Source of the DNA: Novosphingobium sp. PC22D
GTDB lineage: Bacteria; Pseudomonadota; Alphaproteobacteria; Sphingomonadales; Sphingomonadaceae
Assembly (NCBI RefSeq): GCF_002556635.1
Contig: NZ_MWMO01000027.1
Location: forward strand, 1-34,162
DNA length: 34,162 bases
Reading direction: 5' to 3'
In this document: piece after piece, positions 15,194-22,810 of the stretch
Numbering within the stretch: position 1 is the first letter of the stretch
Layout: each line of letters starts with the position of its first letter
Program-made: the position numbers and the translations under genes
The notes under the pieces: model-generated
Seen by the model: only the letters and a program-made list of their open reading frames with translations
What the model was told of the DNA's origin: nothing
Database searches by the model: none

Positions 15194-15247
15194 TACCGTC
15201 ATCATTCGTCATTGCAAATATAATGTCGCAATGACGAATGATGACGG
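15194..15247. promoter_or_regulatory. 21-bp perfect inverted repeat holding IclR-type double box G
   Basis: Perfect 21-bp arms (15194-15214 and 15227-15247) flank a 12-bp AT-rich centre. Inside, TTCGTCATTGCAAA (15204-15217) and GTCGCAATGACGAA (15224-15237) start exactly 20 bp apart and are mirror images, matching the spacing at the other cluster promoters. A minus-strand TATATT lies in the centre. It sits 3 bp from the stop of the XRE gene and upstream of the CoA ligase gene. A hairpin terminator for the XRE gene is the alternative reading. Confidence 0.68.
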
Positions 15248-15250
15248 TGG

Positions 15251-16645
15251 CTAGTTTTCCGCGAAGGCGAAGGGCTGGATCGTGCGGCGGTTGTCGTCGG
15301 GGAGGATCTCGCGCCCGATCGGCGGGGCCGAGCGGGCGGTGCACTCGGCGCGGTTGCACAAGCGGCAGGCAATGCCGATCGGGGTCGCCACCGCCGGCTC
15401 GGGCCGCGCCTGCGTGTAAATCAGCCGCCCGGCCTCCGAGGCGGCGCAGGCGAGCGCGATCGCGCGGGTCACGCTGGGCCGCCCGAAGCCGCCGCCGCCC
15501 GCCTGCACGGTCCGCGCGATCGAGAAGAAGCGCTCGCCGTCGGGCAGTTCGAGCCACTGCGTCAGGACTTCGCCCGGATAGCGGAACACCGAATGGACGT
15601 TCCACAAGGGGCAGCCGCCGCCTTGTGCGGCGAAGGGAAAGCCCGCCCCGTCGAGCCGCTTGGAAACCGCTCCCGCCGCATCGACGCGCAGGAAGAAGAA
15701 CGGCACCCGCTCCATCCCGGGACGGCTCAAGGTGGTGAGGCGGTGCGCGACCTGCTCGAAGCTGGCGCCGAACACGCGGGCCAGAGCGGTCACGTCGTAT
15801 TGCCGCTCTTCCACCGCGCGGGCGAAGCGCGCGTAGGGCATCACCAGCGCCGCCGCGCCATAGGCGGTGAGCGCCCGGCGCACGAGCGTTTCGGCGGTCT
15901 TGCCGGAAAAGCTCTCCTCGCGCAGCAGCGGACTGATCGTGCCGCGCAGCGCCGATTGCGCGATATGCGCGGCGAGCTGGTACGAGCGGCTCGCCGCATC
16001 GAGCGTGTCGACGATCAGGAGCTGCTGGTTGTGCCGGTCGAAGCGGCGCAGCGAATCGAGCATGACGTCGGGCGGCAGGAAGCGCACCCGCACGCCCTGC
16101 TTGGCGAGCCACTGTTTCGCCCCGCCCTCCGCGCCGATCTCTTCGGCCAGCGCCTCGGCACGGGTGTCGAGCGCGTCGAAGTAGTTGCGCTGGCGCGCGA
16201 GGAAACGCTGCGCCTCGGCGACCGGGTCGTGCTCGTCGGAGGCGCCGCCCGAGGCGCGCTGCTCGGCCAGCGCGCGATGCTCGCGCTGGTAGGCGCCGTG
16301 GAGCCGAAGCAGCGCCTCCGAAGCGCCGGGAAAGCTCATCGCGAGATCGGCGATCTCGAGCGCGGGCAAGTCGATGTCGGCGAAGATCGGGTCGCGCAGC
16401 ACCTCGGCGATGCGCCTGGCGTAGTCGTCGCCATCCTCCGACGCGAGATCCTTGACGTCGAGCCCATAGGTGCGCGCGAGACGCAGCAGCATGTCGGCGG
16501 TGACCGGGCGCTGGTTACGCTCGAGCAGCGCCACATAGCTTGCCGAGATGTCCAGATCCTCGCTCATCGCCTGCTGCGTGAGCCCGAGTTCGCGGCGCAG
16601 GCGGCGCAGGCGCGGTCCGAGATAGAGCGGGCGGGATTCGGCCAT
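15251..16645 (-). CDS. XRE-family regulator of the ScfR/RamB type (short-chain fatty acyl regulator)
   Basis: A 464-residue regulator. An XRE helix-turn-helix covers about residues 8-62 (LRRLRRELGLTQQAMSEDL, then SASYVALLERNQRPVT). The central ImmA/IrrE-like domain has AAHIA where the metalloprotease HExxH would be, so it is probably a non-catalytic sensor domain; YGAAALVMPYARF resembles its usual ANxFAAALLMP element. A C-terminal domain of the DUF2083 type ends with a Cys cluster CRLCNRAEC. RamB and ScfR-like proteins control acetate, propionate and glyoxylate genes. The divergent isocitrate lyase gene and the palindrome between the two support the same role. The ATG at 16645 begins a sensible N terminus. 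Confidence 0.88.
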   Translation of the reverse strand: MAESRPLYLGPRLRRLRRELGLTQQAMSEDLDISASYVALLERNQRPVTADMLLRLARTYGLDVKDLASEDGDDYARRIAEVLRDPIFADIDLPALEIADLAMSFPGASEALLRLHGAYQREHRALAEQRASGGASDEHDPVAEAQRFLARQRNYFDALDTRAEALAEEIGAEGGAKQWLAKQGVRVRFLPPDVMLDSLRRFDRHNQQLLIVDTLDAASRSYQLAAHIAQSALRGTISPLLREESFSGKTAETLVRRALTAYGAAALVMPYARFARAVEERQYDVTALARVFGASFEQVAHRLTTLSRPGMERVPFFFLRVDAAGAVSKRLDGAGFPFAAQGGGCPLWNVHSVFRYPGEVLTQWLELPDGERFFSIARTVQAGGGGFGRPSVTRAIALACAASEAGRLIYTQARPEPAVATPIGIACRLCNRAECTARSAPPIGREILPDDNRRTIQPFAFAEN

Positions 16646-16671
16646 GGGCGGAGTCTATGTCAGGACTGTAC

Positions 16672-16698
16672 AACTTTACAAGGAATGATTGTAAAGTT
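16672..16698. promoter_or_regulatory. Palindromic operator candidate between the XRE regulator and aceA
   Basis: AACTTTACA (16672-16680) and TGTAAAGTT (16690-16698) are perfect 9-bp arms with a 9-bp spacer, 27 bp upstream of the regulator ATG and 95 bp upstream of the aceA GTG. A TTGACA at 16698-16703 overlaps its right edge toward aceA. It probably binds the XRE regulator and controls both divergent genes. Confidence 0.72.
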
Positions 16699-16792
16699 TG
16701 ACAGCGTGACTCCGCGAGCGGTTCCGAAGCGCGCGTTCGCCGCATATTTGCATGGTCACTGACAGCAACGCCTTTCCAGGGGAATCCGTAAA

Positions 16793-18385
16793 GTGACCTA
16801 CCAGCAAGCCATCACCGACGCCGGGCGGACCATCGGCACCGAACCCAACTGGAACGGTATCGAAGCCGAGTCGGTCGCGCGCATGCGCCTGCAGAACCGT
16901 TTCCGCACGGGCCTCGACATCGCGCGCTACACCGCCAAGATCATGCGCGAGGACATGGCCGCCTACGACGCCGATCCCGCGAACTACACCCAGTCGCTGG
17001 GCTGCTGGCACGGCTTCATCGGCCAGCAGAAGATGATCTCCATCAAGAAGCACTTCGGCTCGACCAAGCGCCGCTACCTCTACCTCTCGGGCTGGATGGT
17101 CGCCGCGCTGCGCAGCGAGTTCGGCCCGCTGCCCGACCAGTCGATGCACGAGAAGACGAGCGTTCCGGCGCTGGTCGAGGAGCTCTACACGTTCCTCAAG
17201 CAGGCCGACGCGCGCGAACTCGGCATGATGTTCCGCGATCTCGACAAGGCGCGCGCCGCCGGCGACGAGATGAAAGCCCAGCGCATCCAGCACGCGATCG
17301 ACAGCTACGAGACGCACGTCGTGCCGATCATCGCCGACATCGACGCGGGCTTCGGCAACGCCGAGGCGACCTACCTGCTCGCCAAGAAGTTCATCGAGGC
17401 CGGGGCCTGCTGCCTGCAGATCGAGAACCAGGTTTCCGACGAGAAGCAGTGCGGCCACCAGGACGGCAAGGTCACCGTGCCGCATGAAGACTTCATCGCG
17501 AAGATCCGTGCGATCCGCTACGCCTTCATGGAACTCGGCGTCGATGACGGACTGATCGTCGCGCGCACCGACTCGCTGGGCGCGGGGCTGACCAAGCAGA
17601 TCGCCTTCACTCGCGAGGCCGGCGACATCGGCGACCAGTACAACGCCTTCCTCGACTGCGACGAGGTCGACCCTTCGAGCCTGGGCCACGGCGACGTCCT
17701 CATCAGCCGCGACGGCAAGCTGATGAAGCCCAAGCGCCTGCCCAGCAATCTCTACCAGTTCCGCACCGGAACCGGCGAGGACCGCTGCGTGCTCGATTGC
17801 ATCCACGCGCTCAGGAACGGCGCGGACCTGCTGTGGATCGAGACCGAGAAGCCGCACATCGGCCAGATCGGCGGGATGGTCCGCCGCATTCGCGAAGTCA
17901 TGCCCAACGCCAAGCTGGTCTACAACAACTCGCCCAGCTTCAACTGGACGCTGAACTTCCGCCAGCAGGTGTTCGACGCCTGGGAGCAGGAAGGCCGCGA
18001 CATGAGCGAATACGACCGCGCCAAGCTGATGAGCGCCGAGTACGACGAGTCCGACCTCGGCATGGAAGCCGACGAGCGCATCCGTCACTTCCAGAAGGAT
18101 GCGGCGCGCGAGGCGGGGATCTTCCACCACCTCATCACGCTGCCGACCTATCACACCGCGGCGCTGAGCACCGACAATCTGGCGAAGGAGTACTTCGGCG
18201 GCATGGGCATGCTCGGCTACGTCCAGCACGTCCAGCGCCAGGAAATCCGCCAGGGCATCGCCTGCGTGAAGCACCAGAACATGGCCGGCTCGGACATCGG
18301 CGACGACCACAAGGAATACTTCGCCGGCGAGGCCGCGCTCAAGGCGGGCGGCGCGCACAACACGATGAACCAGTTTGCCGCGTGA
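16793..18385 (+). CDS. aceA: Isocitrate lyase
   Basis: A 530-residue isocitrate lyase, which cleaves isocitrate to glyoxylate and succinate in the glyoxylate shunt. The catalytic loop reads KQCGH (Lys218 to His222, with Cys220 as the active-site cysteine) instead of the KKCGH of the E. coli enzyme. With its length of about 530, this places it in the Pseudomonas-type long class. Other family segments are ADIDAGFGNAEATYLLAK and YNNSPSFNWTLNF. The start is GTG at 16793, with AGGGGAA upstream. It is divergent from the ScfR/RamB-like regulator and followed by a small gene and a strong terminator. No malate synthase is in the window. The shunt would be needed for growth on acetyl-CoA-yielding substrates such as those of the neighbouring cluster. 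Confidence 0.97.
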   Translation: MTYQQAITDAGRTIGTEPNWNGIEAESVARMRLQNRFRTGLDIARYTAKIMREDMAAYDADPANYTQSLGCWHGFIGQQKMISIKKHFGSTKRRYLYLSGWMVAALRSEFGPLPDQSMHEKTSVPALVEELYTFLKQADARELGMMFRDLDKARAAGDEMKAQRIQHAIDSYETHVVPIIADIDAGFGNAEATYLLAKKFIEAGACCLQIENQVSDEKQCGHQDGKVTVPHEDFIAKIRAIRYAFMELGVDDGLIVARTDSLGAGLTKQIAFTREAGDIGDQYNAFLDCDEVDPSSLGHGDVLISRDGKLMKPKRLPSNLYQFRTGTGEDRCVLDCIHALRNGADLLWIETEKPHIGQIGGMVRRIREVMPNAKLVYNNSPSFNWTLNFRQQVFDAWEQEGRDMSEYDRAKLMSAEYDESDLGMEADERIRHFQKDAAREAGIFHHLITLPTYHTAALSTDNLAKEYFGGMGMLGYVQHVQRQEIRQGIACVKHQNMAGSDIGDDHKEYFAGEAALKAGGAHNTMNQFAA

Positions 18386-18420
18386 CGCGGCAGGGGAACC
18401 AGTTTGCCGCCTGACGCGGC
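18367..18420. repeat. 25-bp direct repeat duplicating the 3' end of aceA
   Basis: Bases 18367-18391, which include the last codons (N-Q-F-A-A-stop), recur at 18396-18420 with one mismatch and a 29-bp period. The first copy contains GCCGCG-TGA-CGCGGC, a perfect hairpin centred on the stop codon; the second has a shorter stem. It looks like a local tandem duplication in the aceA 3' region. Confidence 0.85.
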
Positions 18421-18460
18421 GTGGGAGGGGCCAGGAGGCCCAATAAGGAAGGAGAATGAC

Positions 18461-18631
18461 ATGACGACCATGACTGCCGAACCGACCCGCGCGCGCGCGG
18501 TGCTCTCGAACGAGGACTTCAAGCTCCTTCAGGAAGCGGTCCGCTTCTACCTGCAGGCGCACATCGACGATCCGATCTCGTCGAAGTACTCGAACCTCTA
18601 TCACCGTCTCGGCAGCGCCGTCCGGCGTTGA
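18461..18631 (+). CDS. Small conserved-looking protein downstream of aceA (56 aa)
   Basis: A 56-residue open frame whose ATG at 18461 is preceded by a strong AAGGAAGGAG ribosome-binding site. It lies 75 bp downstream of aceA and before the operon's terminator, so it is probably co-transcribed with aceA. The N terminus is polar (MTTMTAEPTRARA); the rest looks helical and amphipathic (LSNEDFKLLQEAVRFYLQAH, then SSKYSNLYHRLGSAVRR). No signal peptide or membrane helix is visible and I do not recognise a family. The strong ribosome-binding site and position argue that it is real; a small partner or regulator of isocitrate lyase or central metabolism is only a guess. Confidence 0.75.
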   Translation: MTTMTAEPTRARAVLSNEDFKLLQEAVRFYLQAHIDDPISSKYSNLYHRLGSAVRR

Positions 18632-18705
18632 CCAGACCCGCCGGCGGCGCCGTCCCCCCTTCGGCGCCACCGGCAAGACAAGGGATTTCCTGGGGAGGAA
18701 ATCTT

Positions 18706-18756
18706 GTGGCCCGTCACGCGTCTCCCTGATGACGCGCGGCGGGCCACTTTGTTTTT
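18706..18756 (+). terminator. Rho-independent terminator of the aceA operon
   Basis: Arms GTGGCCCG (18706-18713) and CGGGCCAC (18740-18747) are extended inside by CGCGTC/GACGCG (18717-18722 and 18731-18736) and followed by TTTGTTTTT (18748-18756). This is the clearest intrinsic terminator in the window. Confidence 0.92.
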
Positions 18757-18856
18757 CCGGCTGGTTGCTAAGCGTTTGCGCGCCGCCTCAAAGACGTGCA
18801 TCATGCCCGCGCGGCAAGGGGCAACGGAGCACGCAACCCATGCAGGCAGCCACCCT

Positions 18857-19948
18857 GTGACGACGGCCCACATAAACGCGATCGCCACCGCCGTCCCTCC
18901 GCATGACGTCCACACCGCCTTCAACGGCCTCGTCGACCACATGCTCTCCGATCGCCGCCGCCGCGCCATCTTCGAGCGCATGGCCAAGCGCTCGGGGATC
19001 GAGAGCCGCTTTTCCTTCATCGAGCCCGACACCACCGAGACCGGCGAAGTGACCGATACCGAGCGCTTCTACCGGCGCGGCGCCTTTCCCACGACCGCGC
19101 AGCGGATGGAGCGCTACGAGCGCTGGGCGCCGGACCTCGCCAACGCGGCGATCGACCGGCTCGATCCCGATATCGCCGCGCAGGGCGTCACCCATGTCGT
19201 CGTCGCGAGTTGCACCGGCTTCGTCGCGCCGGGGCTCGACCAGATCCTGATCCGCCGCACCGGCATCGACCCGTCCGCCGAGCGCACGCTTGTGGGGTTC
19301 ATGGGCTGCTACGCGGCGGTGAACTCGCTGCGGCTGGCGCACCACATCGTGCGCTCGACGCCCGAGGCGCGGGTCCTGGTGGTCAATGTCGAGCTGTGCA
19401 CGCTGCACCTGCAGGAGACCGAGGAAGTCGACAAGCTGCTCGCCATGCTGCTGTTCAGCGACGGCGCCTCGGCCGCACTGGTCACCGCCGAGGACAAGGG
19501 CATCGCGCTCGGCGACTTCCGCTCGGCCGCGATCGGCGGCTCGGAAGACCTCATCACCTGGCGCATCGGCGACAACGGCTTCGTGATGCACCTCGACGGT
19601 CACGTCCCGATCCGCATCGCCGAAACGCTCGCCAACGAGCGCATGCGCAACGAGCCGGGCGGCCTGCTGCGCGGGCTCTCTCCCGCCGACTACGACTTGT
19701 GGGCGGTGCACGCGGGCGGCCGCACCATCCTCGATGCGGTCGAGAAGGGCTTCGAGCTGCCCGATGACGCGCTCAGGCCCTCGCGCGAGGTCTTGCGCCG
19801 CTACGGCAACATGTCGTCGGCGACGCTGATGTTCGTGCTCGCCGGAATGCTGGCCGAGCATGGCGGCCGGGGCGAGCAGCGCGACGGGATCGCGATGGCA
19901 TTCGGCCCAGGGCTCGCCGCCGAGACTTTCCGCTTCCGCCTCGCCTGA
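18857..19948 (+). CDS. Type III polyketide synthase
   Basis: A 363-residue chalcone-synthase-superfamily enzyme. The catalytic triad is complete: Cys151 in GFMGCYAAVNS, His285 in WAVHAGGRT and Asn318 in RYGNMSSAT. The homodimeric ketosynthase extends a CoA-linked starter with malonyl-CoA and cyclises the product to a pyrone, resorcinol or phloroglucinol. I chose GTG at 18857 because it places the usual few residues before INAIATAVPPH; an ATG at 18803 is possible. Open frame further upstream runs back through the aceA terminator. It heads a three-gene operon with a methyltransferase (4-bp gap) and a flavoprotein, the same gene types and order as srsABC of Streptomyces griseus, which makes alkylresorcinol-derived phenolic lipids. 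Confidence 0.93.
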   Translation: MTTAHINAIATAVPPHDVHTAFNGLVDHMLSDRRRRAIFERMAKRSGIESRFSFIEPDTTETGEVTDTERFYRRGAFPTTAQRMERYERWAPDLANAAIDRLDPDIAAQGVTHVVVASCTGFVAPGLDQILIRRTGIDPSAERTLVGFMGCYAAVNSLRLAHHIVRSTPEARVLVVNVELCTLHLQETEEVDKLLAMLLFSDGASAALVTAEDKGIALGDFRSAAIGGSEDLITWRIGDNGFVMHLDGHVPIRIAETLANERMRNEPGGLLRGLSPADYDLWAVHAGGRTILDAVEKGFELPDDALRPSREVLRRYGNMSSATLMFVLAGMLAEHGGRGEQRDGIAMAFGPGLAAETFRFRLA

Positions 19949-19952
19949 CGCC

Positions 19953-20660
19953 GTGGCCGCGCTCGCAGCCCGCGCGACCGAGCCCGAGTGGATGGACGCC
20001 GAGGACGTCGCCTGGGACGACTACGCCGCCTGCATGGCCGACCTGGCCCGAGTCAACACGCTGACCCTGGCGCGCCGGCCGACGCTCGATTTCGTCGCCT
20101 CGGTGCTCGCCGCCGCGCCGCAGGGTCCACCGCCGCTGGTGCTCGACGTCGGCTACGGCGCCGGCGACATGCTGCGCGCGCTCGCGCGGCGGCTGGCAAA
20201 GGCAGGGCTCAAGGCGCGGCTGGTCGGGATCGACCTCAACCCGCGCAGCGAGCCCGCCGCGCGCGCGATGACGCCCGAAAGCCTCGACATCGCCTTCCTC
20301 ACCGGCGACGCCTTCGCCTGGCCCGAGCACGATCCGCCCGCGCTGGTGATCTCCTCGCTCGTCACCCACCACATGGACGACGCCGGGATCGTCGCCTTCC
20401 TGCGCTGGATGGAGGCGCGCGCGACGCTCGGCTGGTTCGTCAACGACCTGCACCGCCATGCCCTCGCCTACCACGGCTTCCGCGCGCTTGCCGGAGCGAT
20501 GCGCTGGCATCGGTTCGTGCGGCACGACGGCCCGCTCTCGATCGCGCGCAGCTTCCGCCGGGCGGACTGGGACGCGCTGCTCGCGAAGGCGGGCTTGGCC
20601 GGACAGGCGCGGCTGCGCTGGCGTTTCCCCTTCCGCTATTGCGTCGAGCGCCGGCGGTGA
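19953..20660 (+). CDS. SAM-dependent class I methyltransferase of the polyketide operon
   Basis: A 235-residue Rossmann methyltransferase. SAM-binding motif I is LVLDVGYGAGDMLRALA (about residues 64-80) and the acidic motif II is VGIDLNPRS. The region after it (ISSLVTHHMDD, WFVNDLHRHALAYH) is typical of methyltransferases paired with type III PKSs. The GTG at 19953 follows the PKS stop by 4 bp; an ATG 13 codons in is an alternative. Its stop overlaps the next start by four bases (GTGA). It probably methylates the polyketide ring at an oxygen or carbon; which cannot be told from the sequence. Confidence 0.87.
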   Translation: MAALAARATEPEWMDAEDVAWDDYAACMADLARVNTLTLARRPTLDFVASVLAAAPQGPPPLVLDVGYGAGDMLRALARRLAKAGLKARLVGIDLNPRSEPAARAMTPESLDIAFLTGDAFAWPEHDPPALVISSLVTHHMDDAGIVAFLRWMEARATLGWFVNDLHRHALAYHGFRALAGAMRWHRFVRHDGPLSIARSFRRADWDALLAKAGLAGQARLRWRFPFRYCVERRR

Positions 20661-21745
20661 GCGACGAGACCGTGATCGTCGGCGGCGGACTCGCGGGGGC
20701 GGCGGCGGCGACGCTGCTCGCGCGGCAGGACCACGCGGTCACCGTGCTCGAGCGCGAGAGCGGCCCGCACGACAAGATCTGCGGCGAATTCCTCTCGGTC
20801 GAGGCCTGCGCCGACCTCACGCGTCTCGGGCTCGATCCGGCGCGGCTGGGCGCGGTGCCGGTACGGCGGCTGCGCGTCTCTTCGGGACGGCGCGGGGTCG
20901 AGACCGCGCTCCCCTTCGCCGCGCAGGGTCTGAGCCGCCGCGTGCTCGACGAGGCGCTGCTGGAGCTGGCCGGGAGCGCAGGAGCGCGGGTCCGGCGCGG
21001 CGAGCGGGTGCGTGGCCTCGCGCCGGGCCAGGTCGAGACCGCGCGCGGCTCGATCGCGGCCACGCGGGTGATGCTCGCGACCGGGAAGCACGATCTGCGC
21101 GGCCACGCCCGCGCCGCGCCGGCCACCCGGAGCGGTTACGTCGGCTTCAAGATGCATTTCCGCCGCTCCCCCGCGATCGGCGACGATGCGATCGAACTGG
21201 CGCTGTTCGCGGGCGGCTACGCCGGGTTGCAGCGCGTCGGGGCGGATATCGTCAACATGTGCCTGATCGTGCGCTCGAGCCTGCTGACCGAACTCGGCGG
21301 CACCTGGGACGCGCTCTTCGCCCATGTCCTGCGCGAAGAGGCGGTCGCGCGCTGGCTTGCCGACGCCGAGCCGGTCTTCGCCAGGCCGCTCGCCATCGCC
21401 AACCTGCCCTACGGCTACGTCTGCGCCGACGAGGACGGAGACGACGGCGCGCTCTGGCGGCTCGGCGACCAGGCGGCGATGACCGCCTCGCTCACCGGCG
21501 ACGGCATGGCGATCGCGCTGCGCAGTGCCGCACTCGCGGCGCGTGCCGTCGCCCGTGGAGAGAGCCCCGCGCATTATCACCGCGCGCTGCGGGGCGCGGT
21601 CGCCACGCAAGTGCGCCGGGCGATGTGGCTGCAAAGGGCCTGCGAACATCGGGCGCTGGTCGCCGCCGGGCTCGCCGCGCTCGCGCTCCATCCGCCGATG
21701 CTGGCCACGTTCGCGCGGATGACGCGACTGCCGGCAATGGCGTGA
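20657..21745 (+). CDS. FAD-dependent oxidoreductase of the polyketide operon
   Basis: A 362-residue flavoprotein of the geranylgeranyl-reductase/aromatic-hydroxylase superfamily. It has an N-terminal dinucleotide-binding motif VGGGLAGAAAA, the CGEFLS motif after the first Rossmann unit, and a second FAD motif LGDQAAMTASLTGDGMAIAL near residue 275. In srsABC-type operons the equivalent flavoprotein hydroxylates the methylated resorcinol toward a quinone; here it could hydroxylate or reduce the polyketide. It is translationally coupled to the methyltransferase by a GTGA overlap. The C terminus has no clear membrane helix but is Ala/Leu-rich, which would suit a lipid-like substrate. Confidence 0.87.
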   Translation: MSDETVIVGGGLAGAAAATLLARQDHAVTVLERESGPHDKICGEFLSVEACADLTRLGLDPARLGAVPVRRLRVSSGRRGVETALPFAAQGLSRRVLDEALLELAGSAGARVRRGERVRGLAPGQVETARGSIAATRVMLATGKHDLRGHARAAPATRSGYVGFKMHFRRSPAIGDDAIELALFAGGYAGLQRVGADIVNMCLIVRSSLLTELGGTWDALFAHVLREEAVARWLADAEPVFARPLAIANLPYGYVCADEDGDDGALWRLGDQAAMTASLTGDGMAIALRSAALAARAVARGESPAHYHRALRGAVATQVRRAMWLQRACEHRALVAAGLAALALHPPMLATFARMTRLPAMA

Positions 21746-21871
21746 CCGAACGCCGCATCGCGGCCACAACCTTGCCAATGCGGCGGCACTGCGGTCTTGA
21801 CGCATTGCAGCATAACTGGCCCATTCACGGCTTGCGTCTTCCGCCAGCAAACCGAGACAGAAGGGACGCCC

Positions 21872-22810
21872 ATGAAACGCATCGCGACACTCACGATGAA
21901 CCCCACGATCGACGTCGCCTACGAGGTCGGCCTGGTCAAGCATACCCACAAGATGCGCACTCAGGCCGAGACCTACGCGCCCGGCGGAGGCGGCATCAAC
22001 GTCGCGCGCGTCTTCGTGCGGCTGGGCGGCAACGCACGCTGCTTCTACCTCTCTGGCGGCGCAACCGGCCCAGCGCTCGACGGGCTGGTCGATCTGCACC
22101 AGCTCGTGCGCACGCGCATTCCCATCGCCGAGCCGACCCGCGTCGCCGCCGCCGTGCTCGAGCACGACAGCGGCAAGGAATATCGCTTCACGCCCGAGGG
22201 CCCGACCGTCTCCGAGGCCGAATGGCAGGCCTGCCTCGATGCGCTGGACGAGGCCGAGTGCGGCGTAATGGTACTTTCGGGATCGCTGCCGCGCGGCGTG
22301 CCCGCTGACTTTTACGCCCGTGCCGCGGCGATGATGGAAAAGCGCGGCATCGACACGGTGCTCGACAGCTCGGGCGAGGCGCTGCGGCTCGGCGTCGAGG
22401 GCGGCAGGCTGCTGCTGGTCAAGCCGAGTTCGGGTGAGCTGGAACAGATGACCGGCCGCACTCTCAACACCACCGCCGAAATCGGCGAAGAGGCGATGAG
22501 GATCGTGACCTCGGGCAAGGCGAAGTACGTCGCGGTGACGATGGGCCACGAAGGCGCGGTCCTGGCGCGGAAGGAGGGCTGGGTCCACGCGGCCGCGCCG
22601 GAGATCGAGGCGCAGAGCGCGGTCGGCGCGGGCGACAGCTTCCTCGCCGCGATGATCCACGCGATGCTCTGCGGCCGCGACGATCTCGACGCCTTCCGCT
22701 TCGGCATGGCGGCGGGCTCGGCGGCGGTGCTTTCGGCGGGCACGGGCCTTGCGCATCCGCCCGACATCGAACGCATCTTCGCGCTGATGCCGCCGCTGGT
22801 GGCGGCCTAG
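21872..22810 (+). CDS. PfkB-family sugar kinase (1-phosphofructokinase/Pfk-II-like)
   Basis: A 312-residue ribokinase-fold kinase. The N-terminal PfkB signature region reads GGGGINVARVFVRLGG, and the C-terminal one SAVGAGDSFLAAMIHA holds the catalytic base Asp255 and the GAGD anion hole. The N terminus ATLTMNPTIDVAYEV matches phosphofructokinase II and 1-phosphofructokinase (TLTLNPAxDxxxxV) better than ribokinase. It should phosphorylate fructose 6-phosphate, fructose 1-phosphate or a tagatose phosphate with ATP. AAGGGA precedes the ATG at 21872. No PTS gene is nearby, which slightly favours a Pfk-II role. It converges on the TetR gene, with stop codons overlapping by 4 bp and no terminator. 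Confidence 0.88.
   Translation: MKRIATLTMNPTIDVAYEVGLVKHTHKMRTQAETYAPGGGGINVARVFVRLGGNARCFYLSGGATGPALDGLVDLHQLVRTRIPIAEPTRVAAAVLEHDSGKEYRFTPEGPTVSEAEWQACLDALDEAECGVMVLSGSLPRGVPADFYARAAAMMEKRGIDTVLDSSGEALRLGVEGGRLLLVKPSSGELEQMTGRTLNTTAEIGEEAMRIVTSGKAKYVAVTMGHEGAVLARKEGWVHAAAPEIEAQSAVGAGDSFLAAMIHAMLCGRDDLDAFRFGMAAGSAAVLSAGTGLAHPPDIERIFALMPPLVAA

Noticed and set aside
18704..18856. Upstream extension of the polyketide synthase to 18704
   Set aside because: The TTG at 18704 lies at the base of the aceA terminator and the added residues do not resemble the family.
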